From contig CAWJJG010000011.1 in assembly GCA_963843085.1 (NCBI GenBank), positions 1,338,391 to 1,402,390 on the forward strand: DNA of 64,000 nucleotides, in the 5' to 3' direction. Of the stretch, positions 54,708 to 62,748 are shown in pieces. Made by a program: the position numbers and the translations under genes. Positions within the stretch are counted from its first letter, which is position 1. Every line of letters begins with the position of its first letter. The stretch comes from DASUPK01 sp963843085 (GTDB taxonomy: Bacteria; Actinomycetota; Thermoleophilia; Solirubrobacterales; 70-9). A model generated the notes under the pieces. That model was given only the letters and a program-made list of their open reading frames with translations. It was not told the DNA's origin and did no database searches.

Positions 54708-55463
54708 GTGCTGCCTGAGATCCACCTCGGACCGCTCACCCTCCAGACCTTCGGGATCTGCTTCGCGGTCGCATTCATCGCGGCCGGGGCCGTGATCTGG
54801 CGGCGCTTCGGTGAGCTCGGCAAGCCGGCCGACTGGGCGTATGAGATGGGCTTCGCGGCCCTCATCGGCGGACTGGTCGGGTCGCGCCTCGACTTCATCA
54901 TCGAGAACTACAGCGACGTCAAGGGGGACCTGCTGGGGAACATCGTCTCCGGGTCCGGCCTGGTCTGGTACGGCGGGGCCATCGGCGGAACCGTGGCAGT
55001 CTTGATCTGGGCCCGGTGGCGAGGATTCCTCAATCTCACCCTGCTCGACGTCGCGGCCCCGGCGCTCGCGCTCGGATACGCGATCGGCCGCTGCGGCTGC
55101 CAGCTCTCCGGCGACGGCGACTACGGCAAGGCCTGGGACGGGCCGTGGGCGATGTCCTATCCCGACGGGACGAAACCGACCCATCAGACCGTCCACCCGA
55201 CGCCGGTCTACGAGACCCTGGTGATGGGCCTGGTGGCGCTGGTGCTCTGGCGGCTCCGCGACCGCCTCACCAACGGACTCCTGTTCGCGCTCTATCTGGT
55301 GCTGGCGGGGGCGGAGCGGTTCCTGATCGAGTTCATCCGCCGGAACGACGATCTGGCGCTCGGCCTCACACTGGCCCAGCTGCTCAGCGTGGCGATGATG
55401 CTGATCGGCGGGATCTGGCTCCTGCTCGCCTTCCGCCGCGCTCCCAGGCCAGCCACCGCCTGA
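54708..55463 (+). CDS. lgt: prolipoprotein diacylglyceryl transferase
   Basis: 251 residues, about seven membrane helices. Transfers diacylglycerol from phosphatidylglycerol to the lipobox Cys of preprolipoproteins. Motifs: GGLVGSRLDFI, SGLVWYGGAIGG, GRCGCQLSGDGDYG (the Lgt signature region, with Cys for the more common residues), HPTPVYE and ERFLIEFIRRN. The start is GTG 54708 behind a leaderless-type -10 box. Converges on the SDR gene with 16 bases between stops. No lspA nearby. Confidence 0.92.
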   Translation: MLPEIHLGPLTLQTFGICFAVAFIAAGAVIWRRFGELGKPADWAYEMGFAALIGGLVGSRLDFIIENYSDVKGDLLGNIVSGSGLVWYGGAIGGTVAVLIWARWRGFLNLTLLDVAAPALALGYAIGRCGCQLSGDGDYGKAWDGPWAMSYPDGTKPTHQTVHPTPVYETLVMGLVALVLWRLRDRLTNGLLFALYLVLAGAERFLIEFIRRNDDLALGLTLAQLLSVAMMLIGGIWLLLAFRRAPRPATA

Positions 55464-55479
55464 GTTCCACCGCCTTGAG

Positions 55480-56232
55480 CTAGACCGACCGGAGCAGGCC
55501 GCCGTCGAGCGGGATCACCGCTCCCGTGAGATAGGCGGCCCGCTCCGAGCACAGGAAGGCGACCAGGTCGCCGTATTCGTCGGGGTGGCCGAGCCGCTTG
55601 GCCGGGATCCGCTCCTTCGCGGCGGCCTCGGCGCTCTCGAGAGACCCGTCGTGGTCGGCGAGCCGGTCTGTGGCGAACATCCCGGTCGCGACCGTGTTGA
55701 CGGTGATGCCGTCGCCCGCGACCTCGTCGGCGAGCGTCTCGAGCAGCCCGAGCGCGGCCAGGCGGTTCGCGTTCGAGAGGGTCAGATAGGGGATGGGCTC
55801 GCGGATCGAGCTCGAGGAGACGTTGACGATTCGCCCCCAGCCGCGTTCCCGCATGCCGGGAAGCACCCCCTCGACCAGCAGCCGGGTGGCCAGCACCAGC
55901 GTGCGGAAGGCCTCCTCCCACTCCTCGAGCGAGTTGTCGAGCGCGCCGCCACCGGGGGGCCCTCCCGTGTTGGCCACGAGGATGTCGATCGGCCCGACGG
56001 CCTCGGCGACCTCGCCCGGGAGCTCGCGGACCCGGTCCAGATCGGCGGTGTCGGCGGGGAAGACGTGGACCTCGCCCTCTATCTCGTCGGCCGCGGCTCG
56101 CAGGGAGTCCTCGCCTCGGCTCGAGATCGCGACCCGGGCACCCTCCCGCGCCAGGGCCCCGGCGATCCCCCGGCCGATGCCGCGGCTGGCGCCCATCACC
56201 AGCGCGGTGCGGCCCTCGATTCCTAGGTCCAC
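55480..56232 (-). CDS. short-chain dehydrogenase/reductase (atypical active site)
   Basis: 250 residues from GTG 56232. NAD(P) motif GASRGIGRGIA (about residues 14-24), NTGGPPGG instead of NNAG, and VNVSSSSIREPIPYLTLSNANRLA. The Tyr is followed at +4 by Ser, not the catalytic Lys. This is the BKR-like SDR subgroup related to 3-oxoacyl-ACP reductases, whose members often lack that Lys. LTGAVIPLDGGLLRSV is the usual C-terminus. The start overlaps the upstream membrane protein by 10 bases. Third gene of an ATP-grasp operon. Confidence 0.88.
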   Translation of the reverse strand: MDLGIEGRTALVMGASRGIGRGIAGALAREGARVAISSRGEDSLRAAADEIEGEVHVFPADTADLDRVRELPGEVAEAVGPIDILVANTGGPPGGGALDNSLEEWEEAFRTLVLATRLLVEGVLPGMRERGWGRIVNVSSSSIREPIPYLTLSNANRLAALGLLETLADEVAGDGITVNTVATGMFATDRLADHDGSLESAEAAAKERIPAKRLGHPDEYGDLVAFLCSERAAYLTGAVIPLDGGLLRSV

Positions 56233-56558
56233 AGCGCGCCTCCCGGCCGCCGCGCCAGCCAGGCGCACCAGGCGGCGAAGGCGGCGACGGCGATCGCAAC
56301 CCCGAGCCAGTGGACCCCGGCGATGACCGCAAGGGCGCTCGGGATCCCGGCCAGGACGGCGCCCAGCAGCACGCCCCGGGTATCGAGATGGAGTATCCAG
56401 GCCGTCAGCGCCGCGCACCCGAGCCAGGCGAGCGGTCCGGTGAGCCAGCCCCAGTCCTCGAAGAAGGAGTGCGGGAGGGCCACCGCGAGGATCAGCGACA
56501 CGGCCGCGACGGCCACGACCTGCGCGACGGCGGCTCGCCAGAGGATCGAGCGGTCCAT
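56223..56558 (-). CDS. three-TM membrane protein in the ATP-grasp operon
   Basis: 111 residues from ATG 56558, which overlaps the ATP-grasp stop by one base (TGATG). Three or four hydrophobic segments (about 8-31, 38-56, 61-82, 84-102) with short loops. No recognised family. It is held between the ATP-grasp ligase and the SDR by overlaps at both ends, which suggests a shared pathway. Confidence 0.72.
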   Translation of the reverse strand: MDRSILWRAAVAQVVAVAAVSLILAVALPHSFFEDWGWLTGPLAWLGCAALTAWILHLDTRGVLLGAVLAGIPSALAVIAGVHWLGVAIAVAAFAAWCAWLARRPGGALWT

Positions 56559-57754
56559 CACCCGGTCAGCTTGGCGAGGTACGCCGCGTCGTCGGGAGGC
56601 AGGCCCGGAATGGACTGGCCGTCCCAGGTGATTCCATCGGACATCGCAACGAAGAGCTGCTCGCGCTGGCGCAGGCTGAGCTTCTCGAACCGCGCCAGGG
56701 CGAGGAACGAATAGAGCTTCGGCATCGCGTCCCGCCAGCCGTGGTCGGTGCCGTGGACCTTCGCGAGGTCGTGGATCGTCTTGGGCGCATCCTTCAGCGG
56801 CTCCCTGAAGATCTGCGCGAAGACGGCGAAGTCGAGCTGCTCCATGCGGCCCTCCGGCACGAGCAGGGCCTCGTCTGTGGGCGCGACCAGCCCGCGCTCG
56901 AGCTCCTCGGCGGTCATCAGCAGGACGCCGTCGGTCGGCCGCGGATTGCACTCGATCATCACGAGCCCGTCGTCGGTCTCGATGAAGTCGAGCGACATCT
57001 GCCCGTCCCAGCTCAGGTCGCTGCCGAGCTTCTCGACGGTGGGCAGCGTGTCCGAGGGGTCGACCGAGAGGAACTGGATCCCCGTCGAATGCTCCCACTG
57101 GCGGGGCGCCCGGTAGGACATGTGGGTCGCGACCCTGCCGTCGTGAAGCGCCGAGTACGTGCAGTGCATCGGCCCGTCGACGAACTCCTGCACCAGCCAG
57201 GGGTTCGCCTCCGTCGGCTGGCAGGCGTCGACCGAGAGGTGGCCGGCCAGCGGGCCGGTGTTGGTGAGCAGGCCGACGCCTCCGCGCGAGAAGGCGGCGC
57301 GGGCGAAGTAACGCGGATAGCTCTCGATCGCCTTGTTCAGCTCATCCGGGCTGTGGGCGAGCGTGGTGTGCGGCGTGCGGATCTCGAGCCGGTCGCAGAG
57401 CTCCTGGAAGGTGCCCTTGTCGTGCACCTGCGCCAGGGTGCGGAAGGACGGCGCGTAGAGCTTCGTCACGGCGGAGAGACGCTCATGCTGCGCGGCGAGG
57501 TAGAAGACCTCCTCGAACATCGGGATGATGACCTCGATCTCGTTGACCTCCGCGATCCGCTCGACGTCGGAGGCGAACTGCGCCGGGTCGGCAGTCGCCG
57601 AGGCCGTGGTGAAGTGGCCGGACAGGTACTTGGAGTGGCTGCCCGGGGAGGCCTCGTAGCTGTCGCAGGCGAAGACCTCGTGTCCGCGCTCCCCGAGCTT
57701 GCGGATCACGTCGAGCGCGAACGGCATCCGGGAGCTGGTGATCAGGAGCCTCAC
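56558..57754 (-). CDS. ATP-grasp domain protein of unknown substrate
   Basis: 398 residues from GTG 57754. N-terminal Rossmann-like start LLITSSRMPFALDVIRKLGERGHEVFACDS, as in carbamoyl-phosphate-synthase-like ATP-grasp proteins. The ATP-binding core has LVQEFVDGPMHCTYSA and MSLDFIETDDGLVMIECNPRPTDG, with the metal-binding Glu and Asn. It is not PurK or PurD. Such ligases join a carboxylate to an amine or thiol. A TAGGGT box seven bases upstream supports GTG as start. First gene of a three-gene operon with a small membrane protein and an SDR. Confidence 0.85.
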   Translation of the reverse strand: MRLLITSSRMPFALDVIRKLGERGHEVFACDSYEASPGSHSKYLSGHFTTASATADPAQFASDVERIAEVNEIEVIIPMFEEVFYLAAQHERLSAVTKLYAPSFRTLAQVHDKGTFQELCDRLEIRTPHTTLAHSPDELNKAIESYPRYFARAAFSRGGVGLLTNTGPLAGHLSVDACQPTEANPWLVQEFVDGPMHCTYSALHDGRVATHMSYRAPRQWEHSTGIQFLSVDPSDTLPTVEKLGSDLSWDGQMSLDFIETDDGLVMIECNPRPTDGVLLMTAEELERGLVAPTDEALLVPEGRMEQLDFAVFAQIFREPLKDAPKTIHDLAKVHGTDHGWRDAMPKLYSFLALARFEKLSLRQREQLFVAMSDGITWDGQSIPGLPPDDAAYLAKLTG

Positions 57755-57761
57755 GGCCCTA

Positions 57762-57767
57762 ACCCTA
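57762..57767 (-). promoter_or_regulatory. -10 box (TAGGGT) of the ATP-grasp operon
   Basis: Minus-strand TAGGGT, seven bases before GTG 57754, no SD. It lies in the 22-base gap after the CocE-type gene on the same strand. Confidence 0.45.
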
Positions 57768-57776
57768 GAGGCGCGG

Positions 57777-59555
57777 CTAGTGGCGGTGCTTGCGCTTCCG
57801 GTGCTTCTTGCGGTGCTTCTTGCGGTGCTTCGCCTTCACATCCGCGGAGCCGCTGACTGGATCGCCGAGCGGCAGCGAGACATCGATGCCGTCGAAGGTG
57901 ACGGCACCGGCCGAACGCTGCAGGTCGTAGAGGGAGGAGGAGGCGGTGAGCTGAAGCCTGTAGCCACCGCCCGCCGGCGCCCTGGCGGCGATCATCTCCA
58001 GATCGCGGGAGATCGAGTGTTGCTGGCCGTCGAGGGTCAGCGGGATCGGAGTCGCGATGTTGCCGAGCACGGCCCCGTTGCGCGGATTCACGAACTGGGC
58101 GTAGATCCAGGTCTTCTGCGGGACGGCGGTTCCCTGGTAGGCCAGGTCGAGATGCGGCGCCCCGACCACGTCTGCATCCGCCGCCGGTCCGGGGATCGAG
58201 ACGTTGACCGCATCGAGAGCCTGCGTGGCGAAGATCAGTGCACCGCTTCCCTGCCCGGGGACGATCGGGAGCGTGCCGGAGCCGGACGCCCTGAGCTGCC
58301 CGGCCGGCTTGAGCGGATACGCGTCGCTGGTGTGGAGCTGGGCGTCGTCGGCGATCCAGGCGAACTTGGGCCCGGTGTCCGTGTCCTGCTTGCCGCGCAG
58401 GTAGCGGTCGAACCAGGAGAGCTGGCGCTGGTCGAGATAGTTCGAGCCGGGACCGGCTCCCGTCAGGCAGACTCCGTGACCGCCGCAGAACCAGATCATC
58501 TTCACGGGGACGTTCTGGGTCGCCGAGGCGGGGCCCTTGCGCTTCCTCCTCTTGCCCTTCCTGCGCTTCTTGTGCCTCGCCTTGATCGCGGCGGTGCGCA
58601 GGGTGTTGTCCCCGATGTCCTGGAAGTTGGTGACCCCCTCGTCGAGCGGGAAGAGCGTGTCGACTGTCCCCTGCATGATCAGCGTCGGCACGTGGATCCT
58701 CTCGACAAGGTCGCCGGGGCCGTGTGCGGCCATCCAGGCGAGGTCGTCCTGGGTCGTGGTGCCGGTGGCCACTCCATTGGCGAGCACCGAATAGAAGTGT
58801 GGGTCCTGGCGCCCGGCCGCGGTCGCCGGCGAATTGAGGCCGCCCGGCAGGGACCCCTCGACTCCCAGGGCGATCAGCAGTGAGCCCCAGCCGAACTTGA
58901 TGTTCTGCTCCGGGAAGAGGCTGGTCAGCAAGGAGTGCCAGGCGATCGTCGGCGCTATCGCGTCGATTCGCCGATCGAGTGCGGCCGCCACCAGCTGGAT
59001 GCCGCCGCCGTAGCTCGCTCCCGCCATCCCGATCGTCGGGTCGTCGGGGCTGGTCGCGCACGTGACGCGGCTCTTCGAGCGGCGCCTGCGGTGCTTGGCA
59101 CGGCGCTTCCGCTTCGTCTGGGTGCAAGTCTGGTCCAGCTGTGCCTCGGACTGCTTGGCGACCCAGTCGATCAGGGCTTGGACGTCTCGGCCCTCGTATC
59201 GCGGGTCATCGATCTCGACGGTCCCTCCGGACTGCCCGAAGCCGCGCGGATCCCAGGTCAGGACGTTGTAGCCGTGGCTGACGAAGTTGCCGATGCCGGG
59301 GACTCCGAAGATCGCTCCCGCGCCGGAGCCGCCGCCCGCATTCGTGTCGCCGGGCTGGCTCCAGCCCGGTCCTTCGAGGATGGTCGGCGCCGGGTTCTGA
59401 GCGCTGACGCCCTTGCCGACGAACCAGTGGGCGGCGATCTTGGTCCCGTCGAACGAGGTGATCGTCACGTCCTTGGCGCCGGCCGCCGGTGCACATGCGA
59501 GAGCAGCCGCCAGGACGGCGGCGGTCAGAAGTCCCCCACGGACTCGCCTCCACAT
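57777..59555 (-). CDS. secreted CocE/X-Pro dipeptidyl-peptidase-type hydrolase with basic inserts
   Basis: 592 residues from ATG 59555. Signal peptide 1-27 (hydrophobic 9-22, ending AAGA). Alpha/beta-hydrolase core with WDPRGFGQSGG (101-111), Ser181 in GASYGGG, Asp299 in GTVDTLF and His360 in CGGHGV. The C-terminal jelly-roll domain is typical of CocE/NonD enzymes. Three strongly basic segments are unusual: 147-163 between Cys144 and Cys166, 326-341, and a tail of KHRK repeats (574-592). The tail is encoded by a 12-base tandem repeat. It probably cleaves acyl esters or peptides outside the cell. Confidence 0.87.
   Translation of the reverse strand: MWRRVRGGLLTAAVLAAALACAPAAGAKDVTITSFDGTKIAAHWFVGKGVSAQNPAPTILEGPGWSQPGDTNAGGGSGAGAIFGVPGIGNFVSHGYNVLTWDPRGFGQSGGTVEIDDPRYEGRDVQALIDWVAKQSEAQLDQTCTQTKRKRRAKHRRRRSKSRVTCATSPDDPTIGMAGASYGGGIQLVAAALDRRIDAIAPTIAWHSLLTSLFPEQNIKFGWGSLLIALGVEGSLPGGLNSPATAAGRQDPHFYSVLANGVATGTTTQDDLAWMAAHGPGDLVERIHVPTLIMQGTVDTLFPLDEGVTNFQDIGDNTLRTAAIKARHKKRRKGKRRKRKGPASATQNVPVKMIWFCGGHGVCLTGAGPGSNYLDQRQLSWFDRYLRGKQDTDTGPKFAWIADDAQLHTSDAYPLKPAGQLRASGSGTLPIVPGQGSGALIFATQALDAVNVSIPGPAADADVVGAPHLDLAYQGTAVPQKTWIYAQFVNPRNGAVLGNIATPIPLTLDGQQHSISRDLEMIAARAPAGGGYRLQLTASSSLYDLQRSAGAVTFDGIDVSLPLGDPVSGSADVKAKHRKKHRKKHRKRKHRH
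57780..57831. repeat. 12-base tandem repeat encoding KHRK tail
   Basis: The unit GCGGTGCTTCTT occurs twice exactly and twice with changes in this stretch, encoding the repeated Lys-His-Arg-Lys of the CocE-type protein C-terminus. Such a repeat could change copy number. Confidence 0.6.
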
Positions 59556-59616
59556 GGCGCGCGACGGTACCACCGCTTCCCGGGCGCCGCGCCGGTCATA
59601 ATCCGGGACGAGCCCA

Positions 59617-59689
59617 GGGCGGTTAGCTCAGTTGGGAGAGCGCCTCGTTTACACCGAGGAGGTCGCTGGTTCGAGCCCGGCACCGCCCA
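59617..59689 (+). tRNA. tRNA-Val (anticodon TAC)
   Basis: 73 bases. Acceptor GGGCGGT/ACCGCCC, D arm TAGCTCAGTTGGGAGAGC, anticodon stem CCTCG/CGAGG, loop TTTACAC (anticodon 59650-59652), T loop TTCGAGC, discriminator A. CCA is not encoded. A CATAAT box lies about 13 bases upstream. Confidence 0.96.
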
Positions 59690-59788
59690 TTATTCCTCCC
59701 TCGCCCCTCTGGCTGACTGGCCAATCGGATTGGCCCACCCCGGTGCGGGTATACGAGCGCCGAGCAAGTCAGGCCAAGGAAGGAGGGA

Positions 59789-59938
59789 ATGCTCATGTTG
59801 TGGTTAATCGCAGGCGTAGTTCTGCTGATCATCGCCATCGCGGGTGGGGCCATCATTCACCCCGTGCTGTTCGCGCTGGCAATCGTCGCGCTGCTGATCT
59901 TCTTCATGGGGCGCGGCGGCCGCACCCGCACCATCTGA
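59789..59938 (+). CDS. 49-residue two-TM hydrophobic peptide
   Basis: ATG 59789 follows an excellent AAGGAAGGAGGG site. The product is almost wholly hydrophobic: MLMLWLIAGVVLLIIAIAGG, a central HPV, then a second helix and a basic end (GRGGRTRTI). Two membrane helices form a hairpin, with His24-Pro25 at the turn. Small hydrophobic proteins like this are common in actinobacteria, but I cannot give a function. It lies 100 bases after tRNA-Val and is followed by a large hairpin. Confidence 0.7.
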   Translation: MLMLWLIAGVVLLIIAIAGGAIIHPVLFALAIVALLIFFMGRGGRTRTI

Positions 59939-59974
59939 CCCCCGGCGCGCACCTTCAAGCCGGGTTCCGCGTAA

Positions 59975-60011
59975 GGCCCGCTGCCGCCTGAGTCAGGTAC
60001 GGCAGCGGGCC
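59975..60011. terminator. perfect 12-pair hairpin after the 49-residue gene
   Basis: GGCCCGCTGCCG (59975-59986) pairs fully with CGGCAGCGGGCC (60000-60011). The loop itself contains the palindrome CCTGAGTCAGG. No U-tract follows on either strand. It may be a terminator for the small gene or a processed RNA structure. The rest of the 59939-60135 gap holds only a small stem, GCCGCC-TGAG-GGCGGC (60121-60136), at the FtsH stop. Confidence 0.55.
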
Positions 60012-60135
60012 AGAGCGCGGGAGTAGAAGCGCAGGTAGTCGCGCCAGTGCGTAGCGGATTGGCCGGTCTGCGATACAAGCGGCCGCATACGAGGTGCGAC
60101 GCGGCTCGCCGGAGCTGACCGCCGCCTGAGGGCGG

Positions 60136-61749
60136 CTACTCGGCGGGCTGCTGGGGCTCGCCGGGCTTGGTGTGCTGCGGCATCAGGGCGCCGGTCGAGC
60201 CGGAGCGGTCCCTTTCGATCAGCCTTCGCGCCATCGACTCCCCGTCCTCGGGCAGGAAGGTGCGGCGGAGGTCGTGTGCGTCGAAGATCTCGTCGAGGTC
60301 CTCGCGCGTCAGGGTCTCGTGCTCGAGCGCGTTCGCGGCGAGGTCCTCGAGACAGCGGCGGTTCACCTTCATCAGCTGGCGCGCCCGCGCATAGGCCATG
60401 TGCGCGAGCTCCTGGGCGCTCTGGTCGACGTCGCGCCGGGTTTGGTCCGAGAGCGCGTAGTCACTGGTGGGCTGCGCCAGAGGGGCGCTGTCCGGGGGGC
60501 CGTGCGAGAGGGTCATGCCGAACTCCGTGACCATCTGCACGCAGATCTTCTGGACGCGGGCCAGGTCATCCGCCGCGCCGGAATAGGCCTCGTCGAAGAC
60601 CTCCTCCTCCGCCGCCCGGCCGCCGAGCAGGATCACGATCTCGTCCATCAGGTCCTTGCGGGAGCGCAGGTAGCGGTCCTCGCTGGGGGAGTGGGCGACG
60701 AACCCGAGCGCGGGGCCGCGGGGGACGATGCTGAGGATCTCGGGTGGGTCAAGGCCGCAGAGGCGTCGGCAGAGGGCGTGACCCGCCTCGTGGTAGGCGA
60801 CGATCTTGCGCTCCTTCTCGGTCAGCCGCCTTGTCTGCTGGGACCCGACGGACTGGCGCAGGAGCGCCTCGTCGAGGTCCTCCCGCGAGATCGCCATGTG
60901 CCCGGCTCGCCCGGCGATGATCGCGGCCTCGTTCAGCGCGTTGGCGAGCTGGGCCCCTGTGAGGCCGGTGGTCTTGCGGGCCACATCGGTGAGGTCGATC
61001 GTGTCCGCGAGCACCTTGCCTTTGGCGTGCGAGCGGAGAATCGCGTCGCGCCCGTCCCGGTCCGGAGGAGAGACCAGGACCTGACGGTCGAAGCGCCCGG
61101 GGCGCAGGAGCGCCTTGTCGAGTTTCTCGACGTTGTTGGAGGCGGCGAGGACGATCACCGTGCCTGGATCACGCTCGAAGCCGTCGAGCTCCACCAGCAG
61201 CTGGTTGAGAGCCTGCTCGGTTTCCTTGGTCCCGCCGTCCCCGCCGCCCGAGCCCCGGTGGCCGCCGACCGCGTCGAGCTCGTCGATGAAGATGACCGCC
61301 CGCCCGGAGCTGCGGGCCTCCTTGAAGAGACGCCGGATCCGGGCGGCGCCGCGCCCCACGAACATCTCGACGAAGCTCGAGCCGGAGGCGGCGAAGAAGT
61401 CAACGCCGGCGTGTGCGGCAACAGCGCGGGCCAGCATGGTCTTGCCGGTGCCGGGCGGCCCATAGAGCAGCACGCCACGCGGGGCCCGGGCGCCGAGTGC
61501 CTCGAATCGCTTGGGGTCCTTGAGCCACTCCGCGACGTCGACCAGTTCCTCCTTGGCCGCATCGACGCCCTGGACCTCGTCCCAGAGGACCGGGGCGATG
61601 CTGCTCGCCTTGACCGTCTGGGGGCGAGTCGTGCCCATCGTGCTCCGCAGGAAGATCACCAGGACGATCAGAATCCCGGCCGAGAACGCCACCCCGAAGA
61701 CGGGGTACCACTCGAAGAAGAAGTCCTGGATGGATCCGAGCAGGGGCAT
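60136..61749 (-). CDS. FtsH-type membrane AAA+ zinc protease, short form
   Basis: 537 residues from ATG 61749. A single membrane helix (about 14-34) replaces the usual two helices with a periplasmic domain. The ATPase has Walker A GPPGTGKT (97-104), Walker B VIFIDELDA (152-160) and the second region of homology LLRPGRFDRQ. The protease has HEAGH (320-324) and the third-ligand segment SGAADDLARV. The C-terminus is short and polar. Likely degrades membrane or regulatory proteins, but without the outer domain its substrate choice or partners may differ from classic FtsH. Confidence 0.92.
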   Translation of the reverse strand: MPLLGSIQDFFFEWYPVFGVAFSAGILIVLVIFLRSTMGTTRPQTVKASSIAPVLWDEVQGVDAAKEELVDVAEWLKDPKRFEALGARAPRGVLLYGPPGTGKTMLARAVAAHAGVDFFAASGSSFVEMFVGRGAARIRRLFKEARSSGRAVIFIDELDAVGGHRGSGGGDGGTKETEQALNQLLVELDGFERDPGTVIVLAASNNVEKLDKALLRPGRFDRQVLVSPPDRDGRDAILRSHAKGKVLADTIDLTDVARKTTGLTGAQLANALNEAAIIAGRAGHMAISREDLDEALLRQSVGSQQTRRLTEKERKIVAYHEAGHALCRRLCGLDPPEILSIVPRGPALGFVAHSPSEDRYLRSRKDLMDEIVILLGGRAAEEEVFDEAYSGAADDLARVQKICVQMVTEFGMTLSHGPPDSAPLAQPTSDYALSDQTRRDVDQSAQELAHMAYARARQLMKVNRRCLEDLAANALEHETLTREDLDEIFDAHDLRRTFLPEDGESMARRLIERDRSGSTGALMPQHTKPGEPQQPAE

Positions 61750-61773
61750 ATGCGGCGTCAACCCAACTTATCG

Positions 61774-61916
61774 GCAGGCGAGCAGCCTGCCTGCAGCGAA
61801 AATTGAGGCGATCGCTTCATGGCTTCGCCATCAAGTCGCGGCCACAAGCGGCCGCCCACCGCAAGTCGCTTCGGGCTTCGCCCTTCGCTCCCGGAGCGAG
61901 CGGCCTGGTGGCCGCT
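61774..61916. repeat. run of six stem-loops in one intergenic region
   Basis: Within 143 bases are six separate perfect stems: GCAGGC/GCCTGC (61774-61790), ATGGC/GCCAT (61819-61831), GCGGCC/GGCCGC (61838-61855), GGGC/GCCC (61873-61883), CGCTC/GAGCG (61886-61898) and AGCGGCC/GGCCGCT (61899-61916). The last one covers the stop of the gene ending at 61915. The region lies between that gene and the ftsH start. It may serve as terminator, mRNA stabiliser or an unrecognised RNA. Confidence 0.6.
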
Positions 61917-62286
61917 ACGCCTCGCCGTAGAGCATGACCTTGCTCGTGTCGTCCGGATCGGCCTTGATCTGGAACTTCTTGCCGGGCTGGTAGGCGTTGA
62001 CGGCGTCCTGGGTCAGGTACTGGTGGACGGTCGTGTCATAGCTCTGCCCGTTCTCGAGCTCGACGCTCACCGCGATGTCGTAGGCCTTGTTGACCGGATC
62101 CGACCCCTCGCCGGACTCGGTGACCGAGTTGATCGTGGCCGTGCCGGCCAGGCCGCTCTGGTTCAGCTTCATCGCCAGGTTGGCGTACTCGACGTCGCCG
62201 GCGGACGGGCTCATCTGCCCCGCTCCCCCTTGCATCGCCTGCTGAGCCTGTTCCTGAGCCTTCTTGATGTTGTCCATCAATCCCAT
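61915..62286 (-). CDS. conserved hypothetical protein, DUF-like
   Basis: 123 residues from ATG 62286 behind AAGGAGAG. An N-terminal amphipathic helix (MGLMDNIKKAQEQAQQAMQGG, first 20 residues) is followed by a Gly/Ser linker. A beta-rich domain begins near 44 (AGTATINSVTESGEG, VSVELENGQSYDTTVHQYLTQDAV, FQIKADPDDTSKVMLYG). The latter resembles a small OB/SH3-like domain found in actinobacterial hypotheticals. Function unknown. Same strand as ftsH and directly upstream of it. Confidence 0.78.
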   Translation of the reverse strand: MGLMDNIKKAQEQAQQAMQGGAGQMSPSAGDVEYANLAMKLNQSGLAGTATINSVTESGEGSDPVNKAYDIAVSVELENGQSYDTTVHQYLTQDAVNAYQPGKKFQIKADPDDTSKVMLYGEA

Positions 62287-62349
62287 CTGGACTCTCCTTC
62301 TCCCCGAGATGTGCGGTGGACGTCGCACTCTATCCGAGGTTCTTTCGGA

Positions 62350-62355
62350 TACGGT
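62350..62355 (+). promoter_or_regulatory. -10-like box (TACGGT) of the cNMP gene
   Basis: TACGGT with six bases to the ATG at 62362 and no SD. It is a weak match but has the spacing seen at other genes here. Confidence 0.35.
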
Positions 62356-62361
62356 CGGGCT

Positions 62362-62748
62362 ATGGACGCAAGTCAGCTGAAGCGCATTCCGCTCTTCTCG
62401 GACGCGTCAGACGAGGAGCTCAAGCGGGTCGCCGCCTTCGCGCAGTCGAAGGAGATCCCGGAGGGCGAGGAGATCGTCTCGGAGGGCGGGTTCTCCCGCG
62501 AGCTGCTGGCGATCGAGGAGGGCACCGCGGAGGTGACCCGTGACGGCGAGCACCTCGCCGACCTCGGGCCGGGCGACGTCTTCGGCGAAGCGGGGATGCT
62601 GGACGACTCGATGCGGAGCGCAACGGTCACGTCGACGTCGCGAATGAGGCTGATCAGCCTCGGCCACTTCGAGGTGAAGCGCCTGAAGAAGGACGCCCCC
62701 GGCGTCTACCGCAGCATCGAGCAGCTCGTCGAGGAACGCTCCGAGTAG
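62362..62748 (+). CDS. stand-alone cyclic-nucleotide-binding-domain protein
   Basis: 128 residues. CAP_ED beta-roll: LKRIPLFSDASDEELKRVA at the start (about 6-24) and LADLGPGDVFGEAGMLDDSMRSATVTSTSRMRLISLG. The phosphate-binding-cassette region GEAGMLDDSMRSATV keeps the Gly-Glu and Arg. No DNA-binding or catalytic domain is attached, so it probably acts as a sensor partner. Its TAG stop directly abuts the stop of the convergent FAH-family gene. Confidence 0.9.
   Translation: MDASQLKRIPLFSDASDEELKRVAAFAQSKEIPEGEEIVSEGGFSRELLAIEEGTAEVTRDGEHLADLGPGDVFGEAGMLDDSMRSATVTSTSRMRLISLGHFEVKRLKKDAPGVYRSIEQLVEERSE

Noticed and set aside
56558..57754. ATP-grasp protein as PurK
   Set aside because: It lacks the PurK N-terminal pattern and lies far from the pur operon; motifs fit carbamoyl-phosphate-synthase-like ATP-grasp ligases.
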